Positions 1-5,306 of a stretch of DNA of 5,935 bases are shown one piece after another. This DNA is from Bacteroidales bacterium (lineage in GTDB: Bacteria; Bacteroidota; Bacteroidia; Bacteroidales; UBA7960): assembly GCA_007125275.1 (NCBI GenBank), contig SLDN01000174.1, positions 1 to 5,935 of the forward strand, given 5' to 3'. The position numbers were made by a program, and so were the translations under genes. Numbering within the stretch: position 1 is the stretch's first letter; each line of letters begins with the position of its first letter. The notes beneath the pieces are model-generated. The model was not told the origin of the DNA, did no database searches, and saw only the letters and a program-made list of their open reading frames with translations.

Positions 1-127
1 AATGCGTATATATGGTGCGCCTTGATATCCTTGATGAGAATGCTATATCGCTCATCGATGCTTTATTGTAGCCGTAACGCAGGAAAATCACGCGCGCACC
101 TTCAATTATTTGTTCCTTGCTTGTCAT
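1..127 (-). CDS. TetR/AcrR-family transcriptional regulator, N-terminal fragment (cut by window edge)
   Basis: Reading the minus strand from the ATG at 127 gives 42 codons without a stop before the left edge. The start is MTSKEQIIEGARVIFLRYGY and it continues with NKASMSDIA and then a segment ending SRRTIYTH. This is the layout of a TetR N-terminal DNA-binding domain: helix 1 with the 'ILEAA..LF...GY' pattern, then 'S..DIA', then the recognition helix ending 'TIY.HF'. The ligand-binding C-terminal domain lies outside the window, so the inducer and target genes cannot be inferred. It is divergent from the sirtuin gene, and a palindrome overlapping its own promoter at 180-208 suggests autorepression. 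The family call is firm because the helix-turn-helix pattern is complete; the exact subfamily is unknown. Confidence 0.85.
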   Translation of the reverse strand, partial: MTSKEQIIEGARVIFLRYGYNKASMSDIAFSSRISRRTIYTH

Positions 128-179
128 CTTTTAAAAATATGTGAATATTTGTAAACATGTATTTTGCGTCGGATACACA

Positions 180-208
180 ATTGCACAAATATAGTATAAT
201 TGTGCAAT
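180..208. promoter_or_regulatory. Imperfect 29-bp palindrome, candidate TetR operator
   Basis: The half-sites are ATTGCACAA (180-188) and TTGTGCAAT (200-208), which are exact reverse complements. The spacer is itself symmetric (TATA, G, TATA) around base 194. Only the pair 189/199 breaks the symmetry in 29 bp. The size and symmetry suit a dimeric repressor. It lies 53 bp upstream of the divergent tetR start and covers that gene's candidate -7 box. That this regulator is the one that binds here is an inference from position. Confidence 0.65.
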
Positions 209-216
209 ATATGCAA
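186..216 (-). promoter_or_regulatory. Candidate promoter of the TetR-family gene
   Basis: On the minus strand, TATATTTG (plus-strand 186-193) fits the Bacteroidota -7 consensus TAnnTTTG. A TTG (plus-strand 214-216) lies 20 nt upstream as the -33 element. Transcription would begin at about 180, leaving a leader of roughly 50 nt before the ATG at 127. The -7 box is inside the 180-208 palindrome, so a bound repressor would block RNA polymerase. Confidence 0.55.
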
Positions 217-228
217 TTCTTAAGAATT
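215..228. repeat. Perfect 14-bp palindrome AATTCTTAAGAATT
   Basis: The sequence is self-complementary with no spacer, so it is better suited to binding a protein dimer than to forming a hairpin. It lies 6 bp from the end of the larger palindrome and 6 bp before the plus-strand -7 box, in AT-rich DNA where short palindromes can arise by chance. No regulator can be named. Confidence 0.4.
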
Positions 229-234
229 AAATTT

Positions 235-242
235 TACTTTTG
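235..242 (+). promoter_or_regulatory. Candidate -7 box for the sirtuin-methyltransferase operon
   Basis: TACTTTTG matches TAnnTTTG exactly and is followed by about 70 nt of leader before the sirtuin ATG at 312. No TTG or TTTG is seen at the expected 19-23 nt upstream; the nearest TTG, at 200-202, is 32 nt away and belongs to the palindrome. The promoter is therefore incomplete by consensus and may be weak or dependent on an activator. Confidence 0.35.
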
Positions 243-250
243 TTATTTCC

Positions 251-259
251 AAGGAGGAG
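251..259 (+). other. Orphan Shine-Dalgarno-like sequence AAGGAGGAG
   Basis: This is a near-perfect complement to the 16S rRNA 3' end, but no ATG, GTG or TTG occurs within the normal 5-12 nt downstream. The first candidate start, TTG at 278, is 18 nt away and opens only six codons before a stop. The sirtuin ATG is 52 nt away, and an in-frame TAA at 303-305 prevents any upstream extension of that gene. It may be a chance purine run or a feature of the mRNA leader. Confidence 0.35.
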
Positions 260-311
260 TCTTAAGTATTTTTTCAGTTGGATATCAACATCATATAATT
301 AATAAAGATTT

Positions 312-1004
312 ATGAATAAAAAGAAGCGTATCGTCGTATTAACCGGGGCCGGCATCAGCGCAGAGAGTGGCATCAGCACCTTTCGCGACAGTGGCGGACT
401 GTGGGAAAAGTATGATATCATGGAGGTGGCCACGCCGGAAGCCTGGCATCGTAACCAGGCCCTGGTCCTGGATTTTTACAACCAGCGCCGCAAACAGCTT
501 TACGAAGTTGAGCCCAACGCTGGCCATTACGCTTTGGTGGAGCTGGAAAAACATTTTGATGTTCAAATCATCACACAGAATGTGGATGACTTGCACGAGC
601 GTGCCGGTTCCACCAATGTGATGCATTTGCACGGAGAGCTGAAAAAGGTCCGTAGCAGTGTGGATGAAGACCTGGTTTACACCCTCGATGGTTGGGAGCT
701 AAAGGCAGGTGATTTATGTGACAAGGGGTCGCAATTGCGGCCGCACATCGTATGGTTTGGCGAAGCTGTTCCAATGATACCGGCCGCTGCTGAGCTGTCT
801 TCAACGGCTGATATTTATGTGATCATTGGCACCTCCCTCAACGTTTATCCGGCGGCAGGACTTGTTGACTATGTTCGTGCGGGTACGCCCATTTTTCTTA
901 TCGACCCCAATGATCTCAATGTGGGGCATATCAGCGGCCTTACCATCATCAGGGAGAAAGCCGGCACCGGAACGAAAAAACTTGTCCAGGAATTAATTAA
1001 ATAG
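312..1004 (+). CDS. cobB: NAD-dependent protein deacylase, Sir2 family, class III (CobB/SIRT5-like)
   Basis: The 230-residue length fits a compact bacterial sirtuin that removes acyl groups from lysines using NAD+, in the cytoplasm. Visible motifs, in order: the NAD-binding GAGISAESGI at 12-21, FRD at 24-26, QNVDDLH at 89-95, HLHG at 105-108 with catalytic His107, VWFGE at 147-151, and GTSLNVYPAAGL at 173-184. Tyr56 and Arg59 (FYNQRR) form the YxxR motif that in class III sirtuins binds acidic acyl groups, so desuccinylase or demalonylase activity is likely. The usual zinc-binding four cysteines are missing: between HLHG and VWFGE there is only Cys136. Start: the ATG at 312 is forced by the in-frame TAA at 303-305, and it has no nearby Shine-Dalgarno sequence. 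A methyltransferase gene follows 3 nt after its stop, so the two are probably one operon. Confidence 0.93.
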   Translation: MNKKKRIVVLTGAGISAESGISTFRDSGGLWEKYDIMEVATPEAWHRNQALVLDFYNQRRKQLYEVEPNAGHYALVELEKHFDVQIITQNVDDLHERAGSTNVMHLHGELKKVRSSVDEDLVYTLDGWELKAGDLCDKGSQLRPHIVWFGEAVPMIPAAAELSSTADIYVIIGTSLNVYPAAGLVDYVRAGTPIFLIDPNDLNVGHISGLTIIREKAGTGTKKLVQELIK

Positions 1005-1007
1005 TGT

Positions 1008-1544
1008 ATGCGAAAGTTGTCAATGGAAGAGCTCGGGCGCAAAACCCCGGAGATGTACAAGGCTTCCGAAAAGTTTCCTGCGGTGTTGGTGCTCGATAAT
1101 ATTCGCAGCATGATGAATACCGGTTCTGTATTTCGTACCGCCGATGCCTTCCTTCTCGAAGGTATTTTGCTTTGCGGTTTCACGGCCACGCCACCTCACC
1201 GCGAAATACATAAAACCGCCCTCGGCGCGACCGAATCAGTGGCCTGGGAATATTTTGAAAAAACCACAGAGGCCATTTTGCAGTTAAAACAAGCCGGATA
1301 CACGGTGGCAGCCCTGGAGCAAACCACTGAAAGCATTGACCTGCGTGTATTTCAGCCTGATCTGAAAAAAAAATACGCCTTTGTATTTGGGAATGAAGTG
1401 AAGGGCGTTGACCAGGAGGTGCTTGCCCTTTGTGACCTGTGCCTGGAAATACCGCAGTTTGGCACCAAACACTCATTAAACATTAGCGTTACAGCCGGTA
1501 TGGTGATTTGGGATGTTTTTTGTAAAATGCAAGCATCTTTATAA
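1008..1544 (+). CDS. SpoU/TrmH-family RNA 2'-O-ribose methyltransferase
   Basis: This 178-residue protein has the three SPOUT-fold signature motifs. Motif 1 is NIRSMMNTGSVFRTAD (31-46), with the conserved Asn31 and Arg. Motif 2 is FGNEVKGV (127-134), with Glu130. Motif 3 runs from IPQFGTKHSLN (148-158) into ISVTAGMVIW and forms the knotted S-adenosylmethionine site. The family transfers a methyl group from S-adenosylmethionine to the ribose 2'-OH of tRNA or rRNA, usually as a dimer. There is no N-terminal RNA-binding extension such as L30e-like RlmB proteins have, so the target nucleotide cannot be assigned. It starts 3 nt after the sirtuin stop without a clear Shine-Dalgarno sequence, suggesting co-transcription. 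A run of nine A at 1365-1373 encodes Lys120-122 and is a possible slippage site. No U-rich hairpin terminator follows. Confidence 0.92.
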   Translation: MRKLSMEELGRKTPEMYKASEKFPAVLVLDNIRSMMNTGSVFRTADAFLLEGILLCGFTATPPHREIHKTALGATESVAWEYFEKTTEAILQLKQAGYTVAALEQTTESIDLRVFQPDLKKKYAFVFGNEVKGVDQEVLALCDLCLEIPQFGTKHSLNISVTAGMVIWDVFCKMQASL

Positions 1545-1576
1545 TTCAATATTTGCTGTCACCGGTGTGCATTCAA

Positions 1577-1609
1577 TTTGAAATCATAAGCATTAGATAA
1601 TTATCTTTG
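1577..1609 (+). promoter_or_regulatory. Bacteroidota-type promoter for the S46 peptidase
   Basis: TTTG at 1577-1580 and TATCTTTG at 1602-1609 match the -33 and -7 consensus (TTTG, TAnnTTTG) with a 21-nt spacer. Transcription would start at about 1616, giving a leader of roughly 40 nt before the ATG at 1655. The -33 box is within the small palindrome TTCAAtTTGAA (1572-1582), and the -7 box overlaps another at 1595-1606. This is the best promoter in the window. Confidence 0.65.
1595..1606. repeat. Perfect 12-bp palindrome AGATAATTATCT over the -7 box
   Basis: The sequence is exactly self-complementary and shares five bases with the -7 element TATCTTTG. Its position is suitable for an operator, but it is short and AT-rich, so chance is a real alternative. 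No cognate regulator is visible nearby. Confidence 0.35.
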
Positions 1610-1654
1610 TCGATCATATTCAACGTATCAAATTCATTATTTAAAAATATTGCA

Positions 1655-3862
1655 ATGAATAAAAAATCTATTATCCTGTTGATCCTGGCAGTATTTCTGT
1701 TCCAGGCGCCGGCCAAAGCCGATGAGGGCATGTGGCTGCCCTTTTTAATTAGCGACGAGTTGCATCAGGAGATGCAGCGTATGGGGCTGAACCTCACCCC
1801 TGAGGAAGTTTTTAGTTTTACCCAACCGAGTATCAAAGACGCCATTGTTAGCTTTGGTGGTTTTTGTACCGGTGAAATAATCTCCGATCAGGGACTGGTA
1901 CTCACCAATCACCACTGCGGTTATGGTCGTATACAGGCTCACAGCTCGGTTGATAACGATCTGCTTACGGACGGCTTCTGGGCAATGACCCGCGAAGAGG
2001 AACTGCCTAACGAAGGCTTGTTCGTTCGCTTCCTGGTGCAGGTCGAAGATGTGACCGACGAGATCAAATCCCTCCTGACACCTGATATGACAGAGGAGGT
2101 GCGCAATGGCATCATCCGCACGCGTAGCAATCAGCTGACGGAGGAAGCCATCGAAGGCACGCATTACACGGCCAATGTCAGGTCAATGTTTGCCGGCAAC
2201 TACTTTTACCTTTTTGTTTATGAAACCTTCAATGACGTTCGCCTGGTAGGAGCGCCGCCTTCTTCGATAGGTGCGTTCGGCGGCGATACCGACAACTGGG
2301 AGTGGCCGCGGCATACCGGCGACTTTGCCTTGTTCCGGGTCTACACTGCCCCGGATGGCACGCCGGCTTCTTATGATCCTGAAAATATACCACTGCGCCC
2401 GCGCCATCACTTGCCTGTTTCGATCCGCGGCGTCAGTGAGAACGATTTTGCGATGGTATTGGGCTACTCAGGTCGAACAGAAAGATACCTGACATCCTTT
2501 GGCATCGACTACCGCCTGGAGTATATGTATCCCATTCGCATTGATATCCGTCGTGAGAAGCTGGATATCATTGAAGAAGCCATGGCGCAAAGTGATGAAG
2601 TCAGGATCAAATATGCTTCAAAACATTCAGGCATATCCAATTATTGGAAAAATTTCATCGGGATGAGTGAGTCGCTAGAGCGCCTCAATGTGGCTGATGC
2701 CAAACGTGAGCTGGAAGCTGAGTTTGCTGAATGGGCGAAGGCTGATACGGAACGCAGCGCAACCTATGGACATGTTATTGATGATTTTGACGCTGTTTAT
2801 CAGGGCCTTCGTGAATTCAATTCGCATAATTACATATTTATCGAATCGATGATGACAGGTCCTGAAGTAATTCGTACGGCAAATGCCTTCAGCAACTTGC
2901 ATCGTATGATGGAGAGTGACTTGTTGAATGATGATGAAAATGAGGGAAACGGTGTCGATGAGCCGGCTGACGAAGAAGCCGAAGACCCTGTGGCTGCGCA
3001 GGCCGAAAGATTGAAAGGGATGGGTGAGCGCCTGTATCGTAACTATGATGCTGATGTTGACCGGCAGCTTTGGGCCGCGATGTTCAAAATCTATTATGAA
3101 AACGTGCCGCTCGATATGCAGCCTGAAATCTTCACCTTCATTGAAGATACTTATGGCAATGATTTTGAAGCTTATGCTGATGCCGTTTATGCAGAAAGCA
3201 TTTTTACAGACCAGGAACGGCTTAATGCCTTCCTTGACGACCCGCAATTTGAAGTCCTCGACGATGATCCGGTATTTAAGGCAAGCAGCTCCCTGTATGC
3301 CACATATCGTGAAATTAATGAGCAGATAGCCACCTATAACACCCGCCTGCAAAGGGCCGAAAGGTATTTTATTCGCGGATTGCTTGCCATGAAGCCTGAT
3401 ACACCTTTTTATCCGGATGCAAACAGCACCATGCGCTTTACCTATGGCACCGTTAATGGATACAAACCGATGGATGCAGTATATTATGACTACATCACCA
3501 CATTAACCGGTGTGATAGAAAAAGAAGATCCGGACCATCATGAGTTTGTTGTGCCTCCGAAACTTAAGGAGCTTTACGAATCCCGGGATTTTGGTGATTA
3601 TGTCTTCAACAACAACATGGTCGTCAATTTTATTACCAACAATGACATCACGGGCGGTAATTCAGGCAGTCCGGTGATCAACGCCGATGGCCATTTAATT
3701 GGTGTTGCCTTTGATGCCAATTGGGAAGGGATGAGTGGCGACATTCTGTTTGAGCACGACTTACAGAAATGCATCAATGTGGATGCACGTTATATGTTGT
3801 TCATTATTGAAAAATTTGCGGGGGCACATCACCTCATCGAAGAAATGACCATAGTAAAATGA
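1655..3862 (+). CDS. Secreted S46-family dipeptidyl-peptidase (DPP7-like)
   Basis: This is a serine exopeptidase that removes dipeptides from the N-termini of oligopeptides in the periplasm. From the ATG at 1655 it has 735 residues. A signal peptide (NKKS, then IILLILAVFLFQ, then APAKA) is cut after about Ala22, leaving DEGMW, a typical S46 mature start. The catalytic triad is visible: His87 in TNHHCGY, Asp223 in NWEWPRHTGD, and Ser670 in GGNSGSPV. Asn214 and Trp215 fit the known N-terminal amine anchor. Cys71 and Cys88 could form the chymotrypsin-fold disulfide. Position +18 from the serine, the S1 specificity position, is Ala688 in FDANWE; DPP11 has Arg there (acidic P1) and DPP7 has Gly (hydrophobic P1). 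With the C-terminal FAGAHHLIEEM this favours a DPP7-like enzyme. An acidic stretch (421-445) sits in the helical domain. A TTG at 1607 would lengthen the frame by 16 codons but lies inside the promoter. The stop overlaps the next gene by 4 bp. Confidence 0.95.
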   Translation: MNKKSIILLILAVFLFQAPAKADEGMWLPFLISDELHQEMQRMGLNLTPEEVFSFTQPSIKDAIVSFGGFCTGEIISDQGLVLTNHHCGYGRIQAHSSVDNDLLTDGFWAMTREEELPNEGLFVRFLVQVEDVTDEIKSLLTPDMTEEVRNGIIRTRSNQLTEEAIEGTHYTANVRSMFAGNYFYLFVYETFNDVRLVGAPPSSIGAFGGDTDNWEWPRHTGDFALFRVYTAPDGTPASYDPENIPLRPRHHLPVSIRGVSENDFAMVLGYSGRTERYLTSFGIDYRLEYMYPIRIDIRREKLDIIEEAMAQSDEVRIKYASKHSGISNYWKNFIGMSESLERLNVADAKRELEAEFAEWAKADTERSATYGHVIDDFDAVYQGLREFNSHNYIFIESMMTGPEVIRTANAFSNLHRMMESDLLNDDENEGNGVDEPADEEAEDPVAAQAERLKGMGERLYRNYDADVDRQLWAAMFKIYYENVPLDMQPEIFTFIEDTYGNDFEAYADAVYAESIFTDQERLNAFLDDPQFEVLDDDPVFKASSSLYATYREINEQIATYNTRLQRAERYFIRGLLAMKPDTPFYPDANSTMRFTYGTVNGYKPMDAVYYDYITTLTGVIEKEDPDHHEFVVPPKLKELYESRDFGDYVFNNNMVVNFITNNDITGGNSGSPVINADGHLIGVAFDANWEGMSGDILFEHDLQKCINVDARYMLFIIEKFAGAHHLIEEMTIVK

Positions 3863-4758
3863 CAAAAAAGATTCAAAGTATTACCATTTACCGCAAGGAT
3901 CTTCCACCGGAAGGTTCAGACAATGGAAATCCCAGTGAAGAGCACATTGTTTCAAGGACCATTTACCATCCGGAGTTTAACAAAATCACCCTGGAGGAGC
4001 AATATGGTGCAAGTGGCGACCTTGAGCAAAGCACTGAATTCACTTATGATGAAAAGGGATTTTTGATCAGGGAGGTGCTTAAGGAGGCTGATGGCACTGT
4101 GATGGAGGAAAAAAGTTATGAGGCGGATGACCATCAGCGTATTGCCAGGGAGTATTTACATTATGCCGATGGGTCGCGCGATACCATCAACTATGCCTAC
4201 GACGATGATGGAAACGTCATCAGGAAGGAAACAGTGGATGCTGATGGTGATGTGGAGGAAACTTTTGAATATCAATACGAGAATGGCAAGCTACTGCATG
4301 AGCTGATAAGGGACGAGTCAGATGAGATCATATCTGAGACGCGTTATCATTATGAAGATGATCGATTAACTGAGGTGGTAAGCCTGGATGGTATTGAAGG
4401 GGAGGAGCGTAACCGGGTTTATACCTATAATGAGGGTGGGCATCGTGAAAGTGTGATGTTATATGATGCAGAAGGCAATCCTTTGGAGCGCGTGTTGCTG
4501 GAGACGGATGAGAAAGGACGGCCGGTAAAGGTTGTTGAGGAGAATCGTCAAAAGAAAAACACCTTGCATTTGCGCTACGATGATCATGGAAATGTTGTTT
4601 TCCAGGAGGAGTTTGATTTAAAAGGCGCTTTGGTGAGCAGGGTAGAGCGCACCTATGATGAGGCCGGGCGGTTGCTTGAGAGCCGGATAGATCAGAATGT
4701 TCCTTCGCACGGCATCAATCGTAGTTACCGGGTGTGGCAGGAATATACATTTGGTTAG
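3859..4758 (+). CDS. YD/RHS-like repeat protein of unknown function
   Basis: This 299-residue, strongly acidic protein has no signal peptide or membrane segment, so it is predicted to be cytoplasmic. From residue 63 almost the whole chain consists of repeats opening with a YDxxG-like motif: YDEKG 63, YEADD 87, YDDDG 114, YENGK 140, YEDDR 165, YNEGG 190, TDEKG 216, YDDHG 240 and YDEAG 266, spaced 24-27 residues apart. Many units contain a second half-motif such as EADG 76, YADG 102, DADG 127 or YDAEG 202, suggesting pairs of short beta-strands. This resembles YD repeats of RHS proteins and MORN-2-like repeats, but there is no RHS core signature or toxin C-terminus. Its ATG overlaps the peptidase stop (ATGA), so translation is probably coupled; no separate Shine-Dalgarno sequence is seen. 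It could be a binding scaffold. No function can be assigned. Confidence 0.8.
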   Translation: MTKKIQSITIYRKDLPPEGSDNGNPSEEHIVSRTIYHPEFNKITLEEQYGASGDLEQSTEFTYDEKGFLIREVLKEADGTVMEEKSYEADDHQRIAREYLHYADGSRDTINYAYDDDGNVIRKETVDADGDVEETFEYQYENGKLLHELIRDESDEIISETRYHYEDDRLTEVVSLDGIEGEERNRVYTYNEGGHRESVMLYDAEGNPLERVLLETDEKGRPVKVVEENRQKKNTLHLRYDDHGNVVFQEEFDLKGALVSRVERTYDEAGRLLESRIDQNVPSHGINRSYRVWQEYTFG

Positions 4759-4779
4759 ATGTTGGAAGAATTCAAATAG

Positions 4780-4814
4780 AAAAAGGCCGTCAATAGTAAA
4801 TTGGCGGCCTTTTT
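4780..4814. terminator. Bidirectional Rho-independent terminator between convergent operons
   Basis: The arms 4780-4793 and 4801-4814 pair over 14 bp with one T-G wobble (4790/4804). The GC core is GGCCG/CGGCC and the loop is 7 nt (TAGTAAA). The A-tract on the left arm and the T-tract on the right arm (4810-4815) give a U-run in either transcript. It lies 22 bp after the repeat-protein stop on the plus strand and 18 bp after the second exbD stop on the minus strand. Confidence 0.9.
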
Positions 4815-4831
4815 TGTAAGATGATTTTTTG

Positions 4832-5305
4832 TTATTGCAGTCCTGAAGCTTGTCCCCGGAGCGTGGAGTAGTTCACCCTGAGGGCGTTTACCATTCTTAG
4901 CTCTTGTTTTACATCGGTTACGATCCCCATTCTGGTATCGCTGTCGATTTTAAGGGAGGTGGTCATCAGCGGTCTTTCAGCCTCTTGTGTGGCTTGTCTT
5001 TCAGCTTCGATGAAGGATGCAATGTCTTCAACCGTTGCAAAAGAGTCGTATAGCTGGATACGCGGTTCGGTACCAAACACCTGGGCTTGCATGGGGGGCC
5101 CGATATAGATAAAGCTCACCAGCGACCTGCGTTCCAATTGTTGGATCTCTGTGGCGCTGGGCAGGGCTGTCCTGACATACAGTGTGGTTTCACGCATCAC
5201 TGTGGTCACCATAAAGAAGAAAAGCAGCATAAAGATAATATCCGGCAGTGATGCCGTATTAATCTTTGGAGTACCCTTGGTATTTTCTTTTTTAAATCTA
5301 CCCAT
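4832..5305 (-). CDS. exbD: ExbD/TolR-family biopolymer transport protein (second of a tandem pair)
   Basis: This 157-residue protein has the ExbD layout: a short basic cytoplasmic N-terminus (MGRFKKENTKGT), one membrane segment at about 21-37 (PDIIFMLLFFFMVTTVM), and a periplasmic domain. Asp22 at the start of the membrane helix is the conserved proton-carrying residue of ExbD and TolR. With an ExbB/TolQ channel such proteins convert proton motive force into work on outer-membrane TonB-dependent uptake or envelope integrity. The periplasmic part includes DSDTRMGIVTDVKQELR (121-137), matching the family's conserved C-terminal region. The ATG lies 1 nt after the upstream exbD stop and has an AGGAGG 8 nt ahead of it. 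It is the last gene before the terminator, so no tonB follows in this unit. Whether it serves TonB or a Tol-like system is not shown. Confidence 0.9.
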   Translation of the reverse strand: MGRFKKENTKGTPKINTASLPDIIFMLLFFFMVTTVMRETTLYVRTALPSATEIQQLERRSLVSFIYIGPPMQAQVFGTEPRIQLYDSFATVEDIASFIEAERQATQEAERPLMTTSLKIDSDTRMGIVTDVKQELRMVNALRVNYSTLRGQASGLQ

Positions 5306-5306
5306 T

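Noticed and set aside
278..298. Small leader peptide from TTG at 278 after the Shine-Dalgarno-like sequence
   Set aside because: The spacing of 18 nt is too long and the frame has only six codons, with no regulatory composition.
1560..1567. Palindrome CACCGGTG after the methyltransferase as a terminator
   Set aside because: Only 8 bp, no loop and no T-run follows it; it cannot act as an intrinsic terminator.
1607..1654. N-terminal extension of the S46 peptidase from a TTG start
   Set aside because: The TTG is inside the -7 promoter box and the extension precedes a complete signal peptide, so the ATG at 1655 is the better start.
1745..2164. Minus-strand open frame of 139 codons opposite the peptidase N-terminal domain
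   Set aside because: No domain pattern, and it is antisense to the catalytic His region, which is clearly coding on the plus strand.
2675..3352. Long minus-strand open frame (225 codons) opposite the peptidase
   Set aside because: It is antisense to a clear coding region, resembles no known protein and has no ribosome-binding site; it is a by-product of codon use on the other strand.
3859..4758. RHS-type polymorphic toxin
   Set aside because: There is no RHS core signature, no secretion signal, no variable toxin C-terminus and no small immunity gene downstream; only the YD-like repeats are shared.
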